From Phytophthora sp. 'mugwort' (taxonomy: Eukaryota > Oomycota > Peronosporomycetes > Peronosporales > Peronosporaceae): a stretch of 64,000 bases of DNA. Positions 21,640 through 32,603 of the stretch are shown here, piece by piece. The stretch lies in NCBI GenBank assembly GCA_033558025.1, contig JAUCEF010000017.1:1860001-1924000 (forward strand). The letters are read 5' to 3'. The notes beneath the pieces were generated by a model, which saw nothing but the letters and a program-made list of their open reading frames with translations, had not been told where the DNA came from and searched no databases. Position 1 is the first letter of the stretch, and the number at the start of each line of letters is the position of its first letter. Both the position numbers and the translations under genes were made by a program.

Positions 21640-23618
21640 TCGCCCAGAGGTGTATAGCGTACTTCAGATAAAACTGAATACCAATATGACCCTGAGTACC
21701 GCAAAGTAACTCAGAGTTTCTTGGTGGCGTGAGTTTCTTGTGGAATCCCTATTGGCACGTTTGTCTTCGACGGAACGGCACTTCACTAAAATCTGGCCTC
21801 GAAAGTTATGCAGAGTATACGTCCACAGCAGGATGTACTCTTCCACGACAGGAGGCAAAATAAATCAGAAGTCAGTAACCCAGAATAACTTGTACTCTGA
21901 GTCACACACCCTCAAATATTGAACTCAGAATTACACTATACTCCTATAGCGTACCCCTAGTCCGATAAACCAACAATATACAGAGTTATATACAAATACA
22001 CAGCCGTCCTTATTCTTAGGGACCCTTGAACGGTGGGTCGCAACACTAGACTACTCGAGTCTGCTATTCAAGGCGCTAGTCCACAAAAACTCGTTCACAC
22101 ACATCGCACCACTCTCAATTAAGAGAGAAACTATTAATTACCTTGTCAGTCGATTCACACAGCAGTTAGAATATCAATTCTGGAGACAACTGCTACTCAG
22201 CCACCCAGAATACCAGTTAATATGAAATAGACTATCACTAGCGAACTAGCTGTCTAAATAGGAATATGAAATAGATGGGTCAACCCAGGAAATCGGAGAC
22301 TATTTGTTGCCACCTAAATGGGAGTTGGGGTGTTGGAGTTGTCACAAACGGTGTCTTAATACCGCCGTGTCCCCTGTTATATCACGTTCGCACTCTCGGG
22401 CTCTTCTGGGAACCTCTCACAAAGGCACGTCGGATTCTCGCGGGACCTTGGTCAGATTCTAGCCTCAGAGACACTGAAGGCACTTGCGCAATATGGGGAA
22501 AACGAACTCTGTTGTTAGTTAAAGGTTTGCTATCTTCTATCTCTTCTCTCTCTCTTCTGATTCTTCTTTATCTTGGCTTGACTATACTCTTGGGTGTAAA
22601 CATCTTGATCTTTGTATACCATGGGTACACTGGCAGCGATCTTTTTGAAGGCTGACTTAACATTCCTTCTAGATTTCTGACTGTAGTTCAAGTCGGACTT
22701 GGCCGCGTTTCTTTAACTGCGTTGTGCTTAATCTTGATGACGTGATAACTTCAATGTGTCCTGACTTCGTCCTTCAGGAATCTGAATTCAACTTGATATT
22801 CAGACTTGTAACATCCAGACTTTCTGACATCCAGGGTTCTGAAGATCGTGATCCTCAAACTCAGGGATGCCGGCGAGTATTCGTTACACAGTTCATCGTG
22901 TGTCACTGTACTGGAGTTACTTCTCCTTGTGGGTTTGTTCTTGACTTGTTAGCCTCCAGCATATGACTTTTGGAGATTTCTCTGCATGTGAATCTTGGGT
23001 GATAATCCTATTATCCACTCTGAACTACAGCAAGATGAGGTGCACTCTGGGATACGTTCTCCAGAGGCACTTTCCGCCACTTATTAGGCACTCATCGTAA
23101 GGGAAAGTCCAGGGGCTGGACAGGATGTTTTATTTGCAATCCTGGGTATGCATCCCCAGGATGCGCATTTCCAGCCAGTTGGGTCCATCTGCATTCAGGT
23201 GAGGATTCCTTCCACAGTTCACAGTCAACTCCCATGTCACATGGGTACAGCCAGGCCAAATCTTGAAAAAAAGCCAATCACCTTTATTATTAGGACTTGA
23301 AATCACTGGTATGACGACATAGTGTCACACTAAAAAATCCAGAAACGCCTCGTCTCAACCGCCCTTCCTGGTCCAGATCCCTCAGAGAGGAAATATCTCC
23401 CCAGCTGGCGAATCACGGCCAGGTACTCCGAACACATATCCACTCAAAAGATAGAAGTTGACACTGCCGTTGCACTCTGTCGTCTTCCAAGATTCAACTC
23501 GTTCTTGCATCCAGTTTCTCCAACGGCTGGTCCTAAGACATTTTTAACTTCGCCGGATCGCAGACAGCAGGCCGTCCACTCCGTGCGAGGCCATATCTCA
23601 ATCTCCCAGTTGGTCACC
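21640..23618. other. Non-coding terminal region of the large Gypsy element, with a putative 3' LTR
   Basis: No gene is supported. Inferred to hold the 3' LTR of the minus-strand Gypsy element B. On the minus strand a purine-rich tract (about 22573-22523, containing GAAGAGAGAGAGAAGAGATA) could be the polypurine tract, which would place the LTR at roughly 21650-22522. The partner 5' LTR is missing because the element is truncated at 34648, so the boundaries cannot be tested inside this window. The plus-strand ORF at 22275-22655 looks fortuitous. Confidence 0.35.
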
Positions 23619-26600
23619 ATGTCGAAGCCTGCACAAGACTCTCTTGCATCTTTATCGGCACGCGTGGGCGAGGACAACGCCCCAGCCTCACCACGTGAAT
23701 GCCAAGTCCCTCAGACTACTTTGTCTCAATCGACGTCTACCGATCAAGTTATTCCGCATGATTCTTCGCAGCCACGGGATGGTACTAAATCTCAGCCACT
23801 CGCCCCTTCACCACCCGCTGCTTCAAGTCACAGTGAAAGTATTTCGACAGCTCTGGATACTCCTGTTGCCAAGTCGTCCGTTGAACCACCACTCGCAATT
23901 GTTCATCGGCCCGCAAGTCCTCCGTCCATTTCATCCGGCGTATCAGCCCCAAATCCGTCTGGACTTCAAGTTCCTTCTTCCACGAAAACTGCGTTCTCAG
24001 TCCCACGGAGCGTCACCACCCAGGATGTCCACAACTTGTTCCTAAGAGGTACTTCGGCCCTGCGTGAGGCAGAATCCACTCCTCTTTCTCCAGCAAGTGT
24101 TTCTCAGCGCTGGATTTTACCTTCTCCTCCAGACACCGGTACTCGATCGTATCTCGTGGGTGTTCCAGCGACTATTGATGACGTTCGTGGTGATGCTTTC
24201 ACAATGGATGGATATGGAGGAGTCACAACTTTGATCGGATCCGAAGAATTAGGACTCGATGGCATTGCCGAATTCAATCGTCTTTTCGATGAAAACAACC
24301 ATACGGAACTCCTGCAGGCTCGACAGACGATCCTTCCAATTCAGGATCTCGACTCATCTCTGAACAGCATTGGCGCTCGTCGTGAATTCGCTGCTATTCT
24401 GGCTCTTTTTCCAGTTGATCAATTGGCTCGGCGCATCTTCATAACTGTAGCATTTCTGCGATGTACACTTCTGGAACACAGACGTTTGCGTGAGCAAGTC
24501 TTGTCTGGGGGGCAGAATGCCATTCTGGACACGGTTGCAGCGCAACGTGAAGTCGAAGTCCTCAAGCGCGAATGGGTTTTTACGTGCGATTACTGGCACC
24601 GTGAGGCATCGGTTGCGACTCGCAAAGCTGATCAAGTGAATGAACGTTCTCGTGGAGACATTCAATCTCTGCAAAGTAAATACCAAGACCAAATTGATAG
24701 TCTGGAGGCTGATAAAGCAGCCTTGAAGTCGCGCATCGGGAATCTTGAAGCTCAAGTCAAATTCAGAAACGACGTCTTGAAGATGCGACTGTGGATCCTT
24801 GGTGTCTCTCGAATTTTACCCAGAAACATACAGAATTTACTGGCAGCTGGGACCGGCTTCATGACCTTTTTGTTCATGCGGTGACTGGTTGCGTTCCTCC
24901 CAAGGAGTGGGATACAATGTTTAATGTGTCTGCCGTGGACAAACGCAAGGTCCCGATTCCGCCGTATCCGGTGGTCAGTGACCAGAAACCTGCACTTCTG
25001 AGTTTTTGAATCCAGAGGCTGCATTCTTGGACTTGACAGTTCCTCCGAGTGACTCGAATTCTAAGTCTAAATCCGATTGCCAGGGATCTCCAATTCCGAA
25101 TTCAGACCCCGAGGTCTCTTCTAAGACACCACCCACTCAACCTGTGAAACCCAAAGTGGTCAAAGTACAGCGTCGTCCTTCTCACCCAAATCCTGGAGTC
25201 GATAGTGTACGAAGTGCGGGTTCACCACTCGCTATCTCCAAAGATCGAGCTCACAGAATGTTGCCGGGTCTAGTGATTTGGAAAGATGTGCGCCCTGATG
25301 TTCGCCAGACTATGTTGGCTGGGTTAAAGACTAGTTCTGCCATGGATTGGCTCGATACAGATCGACCGGCTCACAGTTTTTTCCGCGCTCCCCAGTTGGT
25401 AAAATGCTCGTCAGTATGATGTACTGGCGGCGCCTGGACCAGACTTTGTGGGCGAAGTATGTCCCAGAATCTTATTACGTGATGGCTGACGAACGTCTTG
25501 ATCGTCTTCTCCGGAAAGGTAAAGCCGCGCCATACTGGGGTAATCTGGAGGAACATTCTATCGCATATCCAGATGAAGACGCTAGTTCCTCAGATGATTC
25601 CATTCAAGACCCAGAATATTCAGACGACAACAATGGTATCGAATCTAGTGACGAGTCTGATGACAGCGATGACGGCACAGTGAAGCAGAGATTTAAACCT
25701 GCGTTCAGTGATCCTCCATCTCCGACTGAACTTTTTGACAGTTCGGATTCCGAAGACAACAAAACTCATGTCTCCCGTGGTAAAAAAACACTCATGAGGT
25801 TGAATCGAGGTGATCTCAATCCCAAGAGCGCGAAGGTTCCTCGGACTTCTAAATCTCATGATGTTTCTCACGGTTCAAGTCGACGTTCGTCACGACATCG
25901 TTCACATTTGGCGTTAAAAACTTACAAGGAGCTGACTGTTGAAGAGTTGCAGATCATCGAGACTCCTGGAGAAAATGAATCTTCTTGGCGTCATTTGGGA
26001 ATTCTGGTTCAGTTCGTCAGTGCCTCTCGGAGTTCGACCGGTCAAACCCATGGTTTTCCTGGGTTTGAGGTCCACAAATATTCTAGCGACTTAGCCAAGA
26101 AACGTTGGAGTTCTACGAAATACAAGCAACTTGAGGACACCGAACCCTGGGTTACCATGTTCAAGAATCGCTACAAAAACGTTATACTTCCATGACCGCG
26201 ACGTGTTATCTCACGTCGTTCTGGAATGGTTGTCAAAATTTGTGACGGCCATGAAAAAACACGCTCGCAGTTTCTGGGATCGCGGTCATTGGGTAACTAT
26301 TGACCCAGACGCAGATGATTTGTCGACTGTTCTTCATAGTGACCGAGTCGTTCGCCGTAACGCTCTCAGACGTGCTTACGTGAGACTCATGAAAGAGGCG
26401 GACATGATTCCTGATTTTCCGAAGACTCTCTTCTACGAACCTGGGATATGGACTCTCCCTGATCGTTGCTGCGCTTGGATCTGGCAAGACCCTCGGGTCC
26501 CAAAACTGGGAGGTCCTGAAAACGACTCATTGTCTGTGCAACTTCGGAAAGTCGATCGGCGTGAGCCAGCTCGTGTTCAATGGATCACAGTACAAAACGA

Positions 26601-26688
26601 CCAGGAGTGGTTGGAACTCGTGCCCAAACGCCTCAGAGAGACTAAACGATCTTCTGCGCAACGTGCGAAAAACCCGATCATTCTATGA
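23619..26688 (+). pseudogene. Accessory ORF of unknown function, antisense to the Gypsy B polyprotein
   Basis: About 1,000 residues can be followed on the plus strand through four single-base frameshifts (near 24786, 25005, 25410 and 26180). The start is taken at 23619 because CACCATG precedes a clean frame. In order it has: a Ser/Pro/Thr-rich N terminus (about residues 1-170); 'PATIDDVRGDAFTMDGYGG'; a coiled coil (about residues 320-410, 'SLEADKAALKSRIGNLEAQV'); a second Pro/Ser linker; 'MLPGLVIWKDVRPDVRQTML'; an acidic serine-rich tract ('SSDESDDSDDGTVKQR'); an Arg/Ser/His-rich tract; and a conserved-looking C terminus ('FWDRGHWVTIDPDADDL'). No zinc knuckle, signal peptide or membrane helix is seen, so it is neither a normal gag nor a classic env. 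It lies tail-to-tail with the chromodomain end of Gypsy B. Alternatively it is the gag of a separate, opposite-strand element whose pol is lost. Confidence 0.5.
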
Positions 26689-27016
26689 GGAACTTCTGGA
26701 GCACTCAGTAGTGCGATCTTGGTGCCGTCTTTTTCAGTTTCAATTCTACATGTTCTCAGCATAACCAATTTTGCTCAATATCAGCCAGAATTTCAGTGCG
26801 TTCTAGGGTTCCCACATCCGCTTTGGCACCTAAGATTTCTTCCATCGCTTTCATCTGTTCTCATCTTGTCATTATCATCCTCGACAATCATTTTCAATTT
26901 TCCATATTATACTCACTTTTTAACATCGGTCTGCATCCAGAAAGTTATCTTCCAGAGATCACACTTTGACACTCTGGGTTCCAACATTTTTCTGGGTAGT
27001 CTTTATATTCAGAGTA

Positions 27017-27466
27017 TTATACTCTGGGATGATCGTCTCCGGCTTGCATAGTCTGGAAACGAGCTTTTGCACGTGCACTTTGGTTGAACTCATAGAGTAG
27101 AGCCCCACAGTTGAGCTTAGACACAGGTACCCATTCGGTCTCAGCGTACCCCTTCCATTTCACTTGATATTCTCGTGCACGCCTGGATGTACGCGTTCTT
27201 TTGACCCAGCGTAGATCTAAGATCTTCTCGACTTCGTACTCATGATTTTGTTCGTCTGGTTCCCAGCTATCTTCAGGTAGTAAAGTCGCATCGAAATCAT
27301 CATCTTCTTCTATTTCGATCTCCACAGCGGGCCTCTTCGGGAAAAGAACTCTGGGTTTCAGACGGCTTATATGAACCCAGGGATTGACACGATATCCTGT
27401 ATTCTCAACGCTGAGTTTCACTCGAAAGTCGTCGTGTATCTCTAGAATTCTGAATGGCCGTGCCAT
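27017..27466 (-). pseudogene. Gypsy B C-terminal chromodomain
   Basis: 'NHEYEVEKILDLRWVKRTRT', 'REYQVKWKGYAETEWVPVSK' and 'LYEFNQSARAKAR' give the three aromatic-cage-type strands and the closing helix of a chromodomain, at about 27260-27065. It is joined to the integrase tail through 'HISRLKPRVLFPKRP'. Chromoviruses use this domain to aim integration at modified chromatin. It ends at a stop at 27017, 328 bp from the opposing accessory ORF. Confidence 0.85.
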
Positions 27467-28734
27467 AAATGTGCCAATTTGCGGCTTAATCCGGTTTGGA
27501 CCTTAGGAATATACAGCCATACAGCGTCCCCCACAGCAAATCCAGCTTTCAGGCGTTCTGACAACTCTTTCCACTTCCGAGTTTGCTCCGCAGAACGCAT
27601 CTGTTTCGCTTTCTTCTGCAAATCTCTGGCGCATGCTTGAGCATAACTGTAATCTCGTTGCAACTTCCTGCGCCACTCGTATGCCGTACGTTCTTGGACA
27701 CTCGATGGTTTAGGACCTAACATAGCTGATATAGTACCATTTGCATCCCAGCCATGCACCAAGTAGAAGGGTGTATCTAGCCTTGTAGCATCGAAAGATG
27801 TATTCAAAGCGAACATCAAACGCTCAGCGTGGTCATCCCAATCGCTTTGGTCAGCTTCGGTGATGTATGCTCGAATACTGCGAACCACAGTCTGCACAGA
27901 TCTTTCTTGCTGACCATTGGCCTGGGGTCGGTATGCCAGAGTGGCTCGTTGCTTGCTTCCTAGGAGCTCTCTGAAACGGGTAAATACCTCGCTCATGAAC
28001 CTTGGGTCCTGGTCATGCCTGATCATTGAACTGGCTCCGAACCTTCTGAAAACACACTCTTCGTACACTTCAGCAACATCTTGGGCGATCGTGGAATTCA
28101 TTGGTTTGCACATCACGAATCCAGAGAACGAACCCTGAAATAATAACTAGAATGTATTCCCTCGGTCGGATTTGGGCATGTGCGTCACAAAATCCATCGA
28201 CACAAGTTCAAAAGGTCGCATGGGTTCAATGTTACCCGGTGAGGGTCCTGAGTTTGGGGGTCGCCCCTTGCCGCTAGCACAATCCACACATTCTTTCACA
28301 AAAGTTTCAACATCAGCATACATGCCCGTCCAATAGAATTCAGCGCAGTTTTTCATATGTCCTGGTGATTCCTTGATGTCCACCTTGATAGTCTTCATGT
28401 GCATAGTGTAGCATATCAGAATACAGGGTTCTTGGTACAACCAGTTAAGTTCATCGACTGCATCTCGAGGGCGGTCTCTAGTGGAGCGACTCAGACGGTA
28501 CAGGATTTCATGGGTGTCTAAGAAATAATCATCAGTAATTTTGGCGAGCCTCTTGTTCTGAGCATGTGAGAATGCGTGCACATTACCCTTCAGATAACTC
28601 TTAAGATGAGCCAAATGAATGTCTTTATCTTGATGCAACTTGATGCGTCGCCATCGTTCGGCTTGATACTCGAGAGGGCTCATAGGTTCACGTTGCACTC
28701 TGTTCTTGAACTTGATCCGCTTGAGCCCGCGCAC
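27442..28734 (-). pseudogene. Gypsy B integrase
   Basis: The zinc-binding part has 'SPGHMKNCAEFYWTGMYADV' and 'FVKECVDCASGKGRPP'. The core holds 'MDFVTHMPKSDRGN' (first Asp), 'MIRHDQDPRFMSEVF' (second Asp) and 'YRPQANGQQERSVQTVVRSI' (Glu). A C-terminal basic fold follows ('AGFAVGDAVWLYIPK', 'LAHLWHGH'). A break at about 28130 shifts frame within the core. It would insert element cDNA into the genome. Confidence 0.87.
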
Positions 28735-28859
28735 GGGTCAGTACGGCAAACACTTTGGCTGCCGATGTTAATGGTGCAGATTCGGCTCCCGGAGGGTCTT
28801 GAAGATCGGCATCCTGATTCTCCGCATCTTGGGTTTGGGCGTCTGGGATCTTAGCTGTT

Positions 28860-29325
28860 TTCATCAGTTTTTCATGAATCTTGGACACCAGTTGTAGGTG
28901 TATCATCTCGTCCGCTTCTTCTACCTTCCACGATATACCAAGGGTCAAGGTTTTGGACGTCAGATAATCTGCAGCCTGGTTATACTCGCGCTTGACATGT
29001 ACCAGCCGGACAGAATTGAACTTAGTCTTCAGGGCCTCAAACTCGGCTAACTTCCGCTGGAGATTAGGTTGATTACAGTTGATCAGTCCGTGGGCTTGCT
29101 GAATAGCAATCCTAGAGTCCCCAACTACTACAATGTCCTGGATATCATGTTCCAGAACGATATTCAACCCATTCAACAATCCGGAGTATTCGGCATCATT
29201 CACAGTCACATTCTCCAAGATGTAGCCTCGGGCATCTAGGATACTCCACTCAGGGAGCTTCCACAGAACACACCCGCAACTTCCTTGGCGTGTAGATGTT
29301 TTCGCAGCGCCATCAAAACTCAGGA
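28860..29325 (-). pseudogene. Gypsy B second RNase H (aRNH, cellular/archaeal type)
   Basis: All four catalytic positions of a type-1 RNase H are visible on the minus strand: 'LSFDGAAKTSTRQGSCG' (Asp codon at 29314-29312), 'VNDAEYSGLLNGL' (Glu), 'DIVVVGDSRIAIQQ' (Asp) and 'EYNQAADYLTSK' (Asp). The domain begins directly after the first RNase H and precedes a charged linker to integrase. Acquired second RNase H domains are known in some plant and oomycete LTR elements. One frameshift separates the first strand from the rest, at about 29218. Confidence 0.85.
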
Positions 29326-29730
29326 ATGTTCATCGAATTCAGGTCCTAGCATTTCCACACTGATTGGAACTGGTGGTTTGACTCGCCCCTTGGCTGGGAT
29401 CAGATTTTCAGCAACTTCGTCCAAATGCTCTCTGGGAGTGATACCTGCACCCAGAATAGCAGCCAGTCCGTCTGCATCATGCTGAGTTGTGCGAACTTCT
29501 AAGTCCCAGTGTGACAGAGTGACTCCCCATCTGACGTTACGGCCGTCTGCGGATTTTGAATTCAGGATCCACTTCAGCACTGAATACCTAGTATACACAA
29601 TGATCTTGGGACTAGATTCGATCAGAGTTCGGAATATTTCTAAGACTCGCATGATCGCAATTACTTCCTTTTCTGCAATGTGATACCTCACTTCGGAATC
29701 ATTCAGCACTCTTCCCGTAAAACGAACAGG
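29320..29730 (-). pseudogene. Gypsy B RNase H (first, retroviral-position domain)
   Basis: 'MLNDSEVRYHIAEKEVIAIM' and 'RTLIESSPKIIVYTRYSVLK' match the standard Ty3/Gypsy RNase H, where 'EKE' and '(T)D.(S/K).L' carry catalytic residues. Here the latter reads TRYS, so an Asp is probably lost. Such loss would fit a domain made redundant by the second RNase H downstream. Confidence 0.78.
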
Positions 29731-31285
29731 TTAAATAACACCATCGTAATCTTGACCTAATACTGCGGATGCTGCCCAATGGTTTGCATGTGGGATGATT
29801 ACAAAAGGTCTTGATTGGTCTGGGTGCCTTAGCAGAGGGGTAGAAACAACCTTGCGTTTCAAGATTTCGAATGCTTCCTTGGCCCTGGACAGATCCCGGC
29901 CGGAACGCACTTGCTCATCCGTCAGCTCATATAAGACCGCAGCTATCACAGGTAGATCTTCTATAAACTTGTTGTAGTAATTCAGACTTCCCATGAAAGA
30001 CTGCACGTCTTTGAGAGTCGATGGAAACGGCAAATCCTGAACCTTTTGCGATCTTTGGCTTAGCTCTGATTCCTTCTGCACTAATCTCATGTGAGAGATA
30101 CGGGATGGTTAACTTTCCGAACTCACTCTTTGGCAAGCTGACGGAAATGTTCCAGTAACGTAGTCTGAATAGCAACATATTCAGATCCTCGCATAATTGA
30201 TCCCAAGTCGGAGCACCATGAGCTATGTCGTCAATGTATGAGCTGCGACCAATTACCGGTCCCATTTGAGGTGGAGCCGGGATATTCCACTGGAATACTG
30301 TCATTTCATTTGGGAGCCTTGGAATCTAAGATTCGTTCTCATCTTCAGAGTCTCTGGATTCAATTGGGTCCAATTCCAAAAACTCCAATACGTCAGAGTC
30401 CACCTTCACTTCTTCCTCAGGAGGTAACCGCACAAATCCCCACAGGCAGTTATTTAGTACCGACTGATAGATAAGAGGTGCGTTCTTCAGTCCGAAAGGC
30501 ATTCTGGTCCATTGGAAATGTCCAAACGGACAAACGAAGGCAGAAATCAACTTAGCTCATGCAGTCATCGAGATGGCCCAGAATCCACTCGCCATATCAA
30601 GACTCATGAACCACAAGGCCGACTCAAAACCTATCAGGAGGTCATCAATTAGTGGCAACGGGTAGTGTGACAACTTCAGGAGCTCGTTCACAGCACGATA
30701 GTCAATACACATCCTGATGTCTACGCCGTTCTTCTTCAGGACGATCACAATAGGTGACGCCCAGTCAGACTCAGAGTGTTCGATTAGTTTGGTCTCCAGG
30801 AGTTTCTTCAGAAGTTCTTAGACTTTGGCCATGTAGTGAGGTGCCACTGACCTTGCACGCTGAGATATCGGCTTTGCGTCACCTACATCTAGATCACAAA
30901 TCACTCCTCGAGCAGGTGCTGGAACAGCATTGCCGTCTCCCAGAAATATCTTGCTGTGGTATTTCAGGATCCTTCTAAGTTTCTGATTCATTTCTGGAGT
31001 GGACTTCTCTGAGTCTCCTACGTTAGCTTCTTCAATATTGCACCTCGGGGTCAAATCTTGGAGTTCAGGGATCACAGCCAGGTCATCACGCAATTGTGAC
31101 AGAAATTCGCTACCTTCGTGGGTATATACTGCAGGTTCCAACTCCAATTCTTCCGTTGCGATTCTCATACAACGTTTATATTCATGCTCAAACGTCTTTA
31201 CCGAAGTTCCCAGCGTCGCCGACATCAGCAGATCCTGTAAATCACTATCTTTTTCAGGGTCATCATTCAAAAAATCACTCGTCAC
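29731..31285 (-). pseudogene. Gypsy B reverse transcriptase
   Basis: Fingers-palm order is intact: 'CDLDVGDAKPISQRARSVAP' (about 30890), 'LKKNGVDIRMCIDYRAVNEL' (about 30730), 'MPFGLKNAPLIYQSVLN' (about 30500), the catalytic 'SSYIDDIAHGA' (about 30240-30210) and the thumb 'LTIPYLSHEISAEGIRAKP' (about 30110-30060). The pieces lie in at least three frames, with stops at 30817 and 30555. Confidence 0.86.
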
Positions 31286-31981
31286 GCCATCTTCTGTCGT
31301 CAGAATCTGAATCAGTATCTTCCTGAAATCCCACTGTAATCATATTTGGGTCCACCGCGGTATCCTGATCCTGGGCGACCGACTCTACACTCTGAATCTT
31401 CTCTGAAATTGGGGGTCGTTCGTCGTCTGTTTGAAGAACGACATCTTGGATAGAACTCGCATGCTTCTCAGTCTGTGCCTGCAACAACGGTGATAGAGGT
31501 GTTCGAGTGACATAAACTCGATTTTGTTCTTTCTTTGGCCGCGGCAATATCTTAGTCGGCCATGGGTACTCAGGAGTCTGAGTACAAGGAGGCCAGTTCT
31601 CCCACTGCCTCTCAATTTCACGATCCCGGTTCATCTTAGCTCTCCCAGACATAGCGTTTTCTTGAATAAGTACCTGCCACTCACGGTAAGCTCTAGTACC
31701 AGGACGCACGAAATGTCCTGATTCAGGGAAATGGCCACAGATATACGTTCATCCAGCCACAACCTCTTGTCAGAGATGTTCACTACGCGGACTGCTCTTG
31801 GACAATGCTTAGAAGTATAAATGATCTCAGTAACCCAACGGTCACCTCGCCCAACCCAAATGACTTGTCATGGCAGATCACCTTGGCCATACGAAATGTG
31901 TACAGACGAATCTTCCCCCGGGATCCAGGTATAGAGTCCGCTGTGGTGTCACATTCCGTTCCCTTCCGACGCGATCTTGAG

Positions 31982-32553
31982 TCAACCCACAGACTGGTAT
32001 GGCTCTTCATCAGGCAGCTTGATCAGGCATTCGCGAACACCAATTCGCACTCCGCCTGCATACATGAAGCCGATTCCTAGAAGAACGTCAATTCCTTCAC
32101 CAATGTTTGCAACCCAGACATCTAGAATGTAGACTAAACTCCAACTCAGAGTAATCTTCACTTGGGCACTTGCAGTGATATATGTAGGAACTCCTCCCAT
32201 GCCGGACACTTTCATCTGTTTCTGTGACTGGAGTTTGAGTCCCAACTTACGCGCAAAGTCGAGACTGACTATACTCACAGTCGCTCCAGTATCCAGCATG
32301 ATCTTTGTTCGATGATCATTCACTGCACCATGCACCATGACCACTTCACGTTTCCTGGGCTCTACCACCAGCCATAGCGTTGTCCAGGAAGTAGCTTATA
32401 CTCCACAGTTTCACTGTTAAAATCCAAGTTCACATCATCAGGGTTCACTCTGTCTGAGTACAAAGCTTGATCTTGAGTCAAGATCTTCATGCATTGTTGG
32501 TTATCTTGAGTTGAACCTCTCATCTCAGGGCGTACACATACTAGAACATACAA
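31982..32553 (-). pseudogene. Gypsy B aspartic protease
   Basis: Retropepsin-like: 'HGAVNDHRTKIMLDTGATVS' holds the catalytic DTGA, followed by a hydrophobic-glycine motif 'GIDVLLGIGFMYAGGV'. The upstream 32553-32362 segment links it to gag in another frame. It would process the polyprotein. A charged spacer (31709-31275) with no recognised fold separates it from RT. Confidence 0.82.
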
Positions 32554-32603
32554 TTCAGGGGCCTCTCTTTGCCCGGCGCGTACCGGATCCCCATCCGGCG
32601 GGC

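Noticed and set aside
22275..22655. 126-codon plus-strand ORF with a hydrophobic C-terminal stretch, considered as an env-like membrane protein.
   Set aside because: The hydrophobic run is the translation of a pyrimidine-rich tract that better fits the complement of a polypurine tract.
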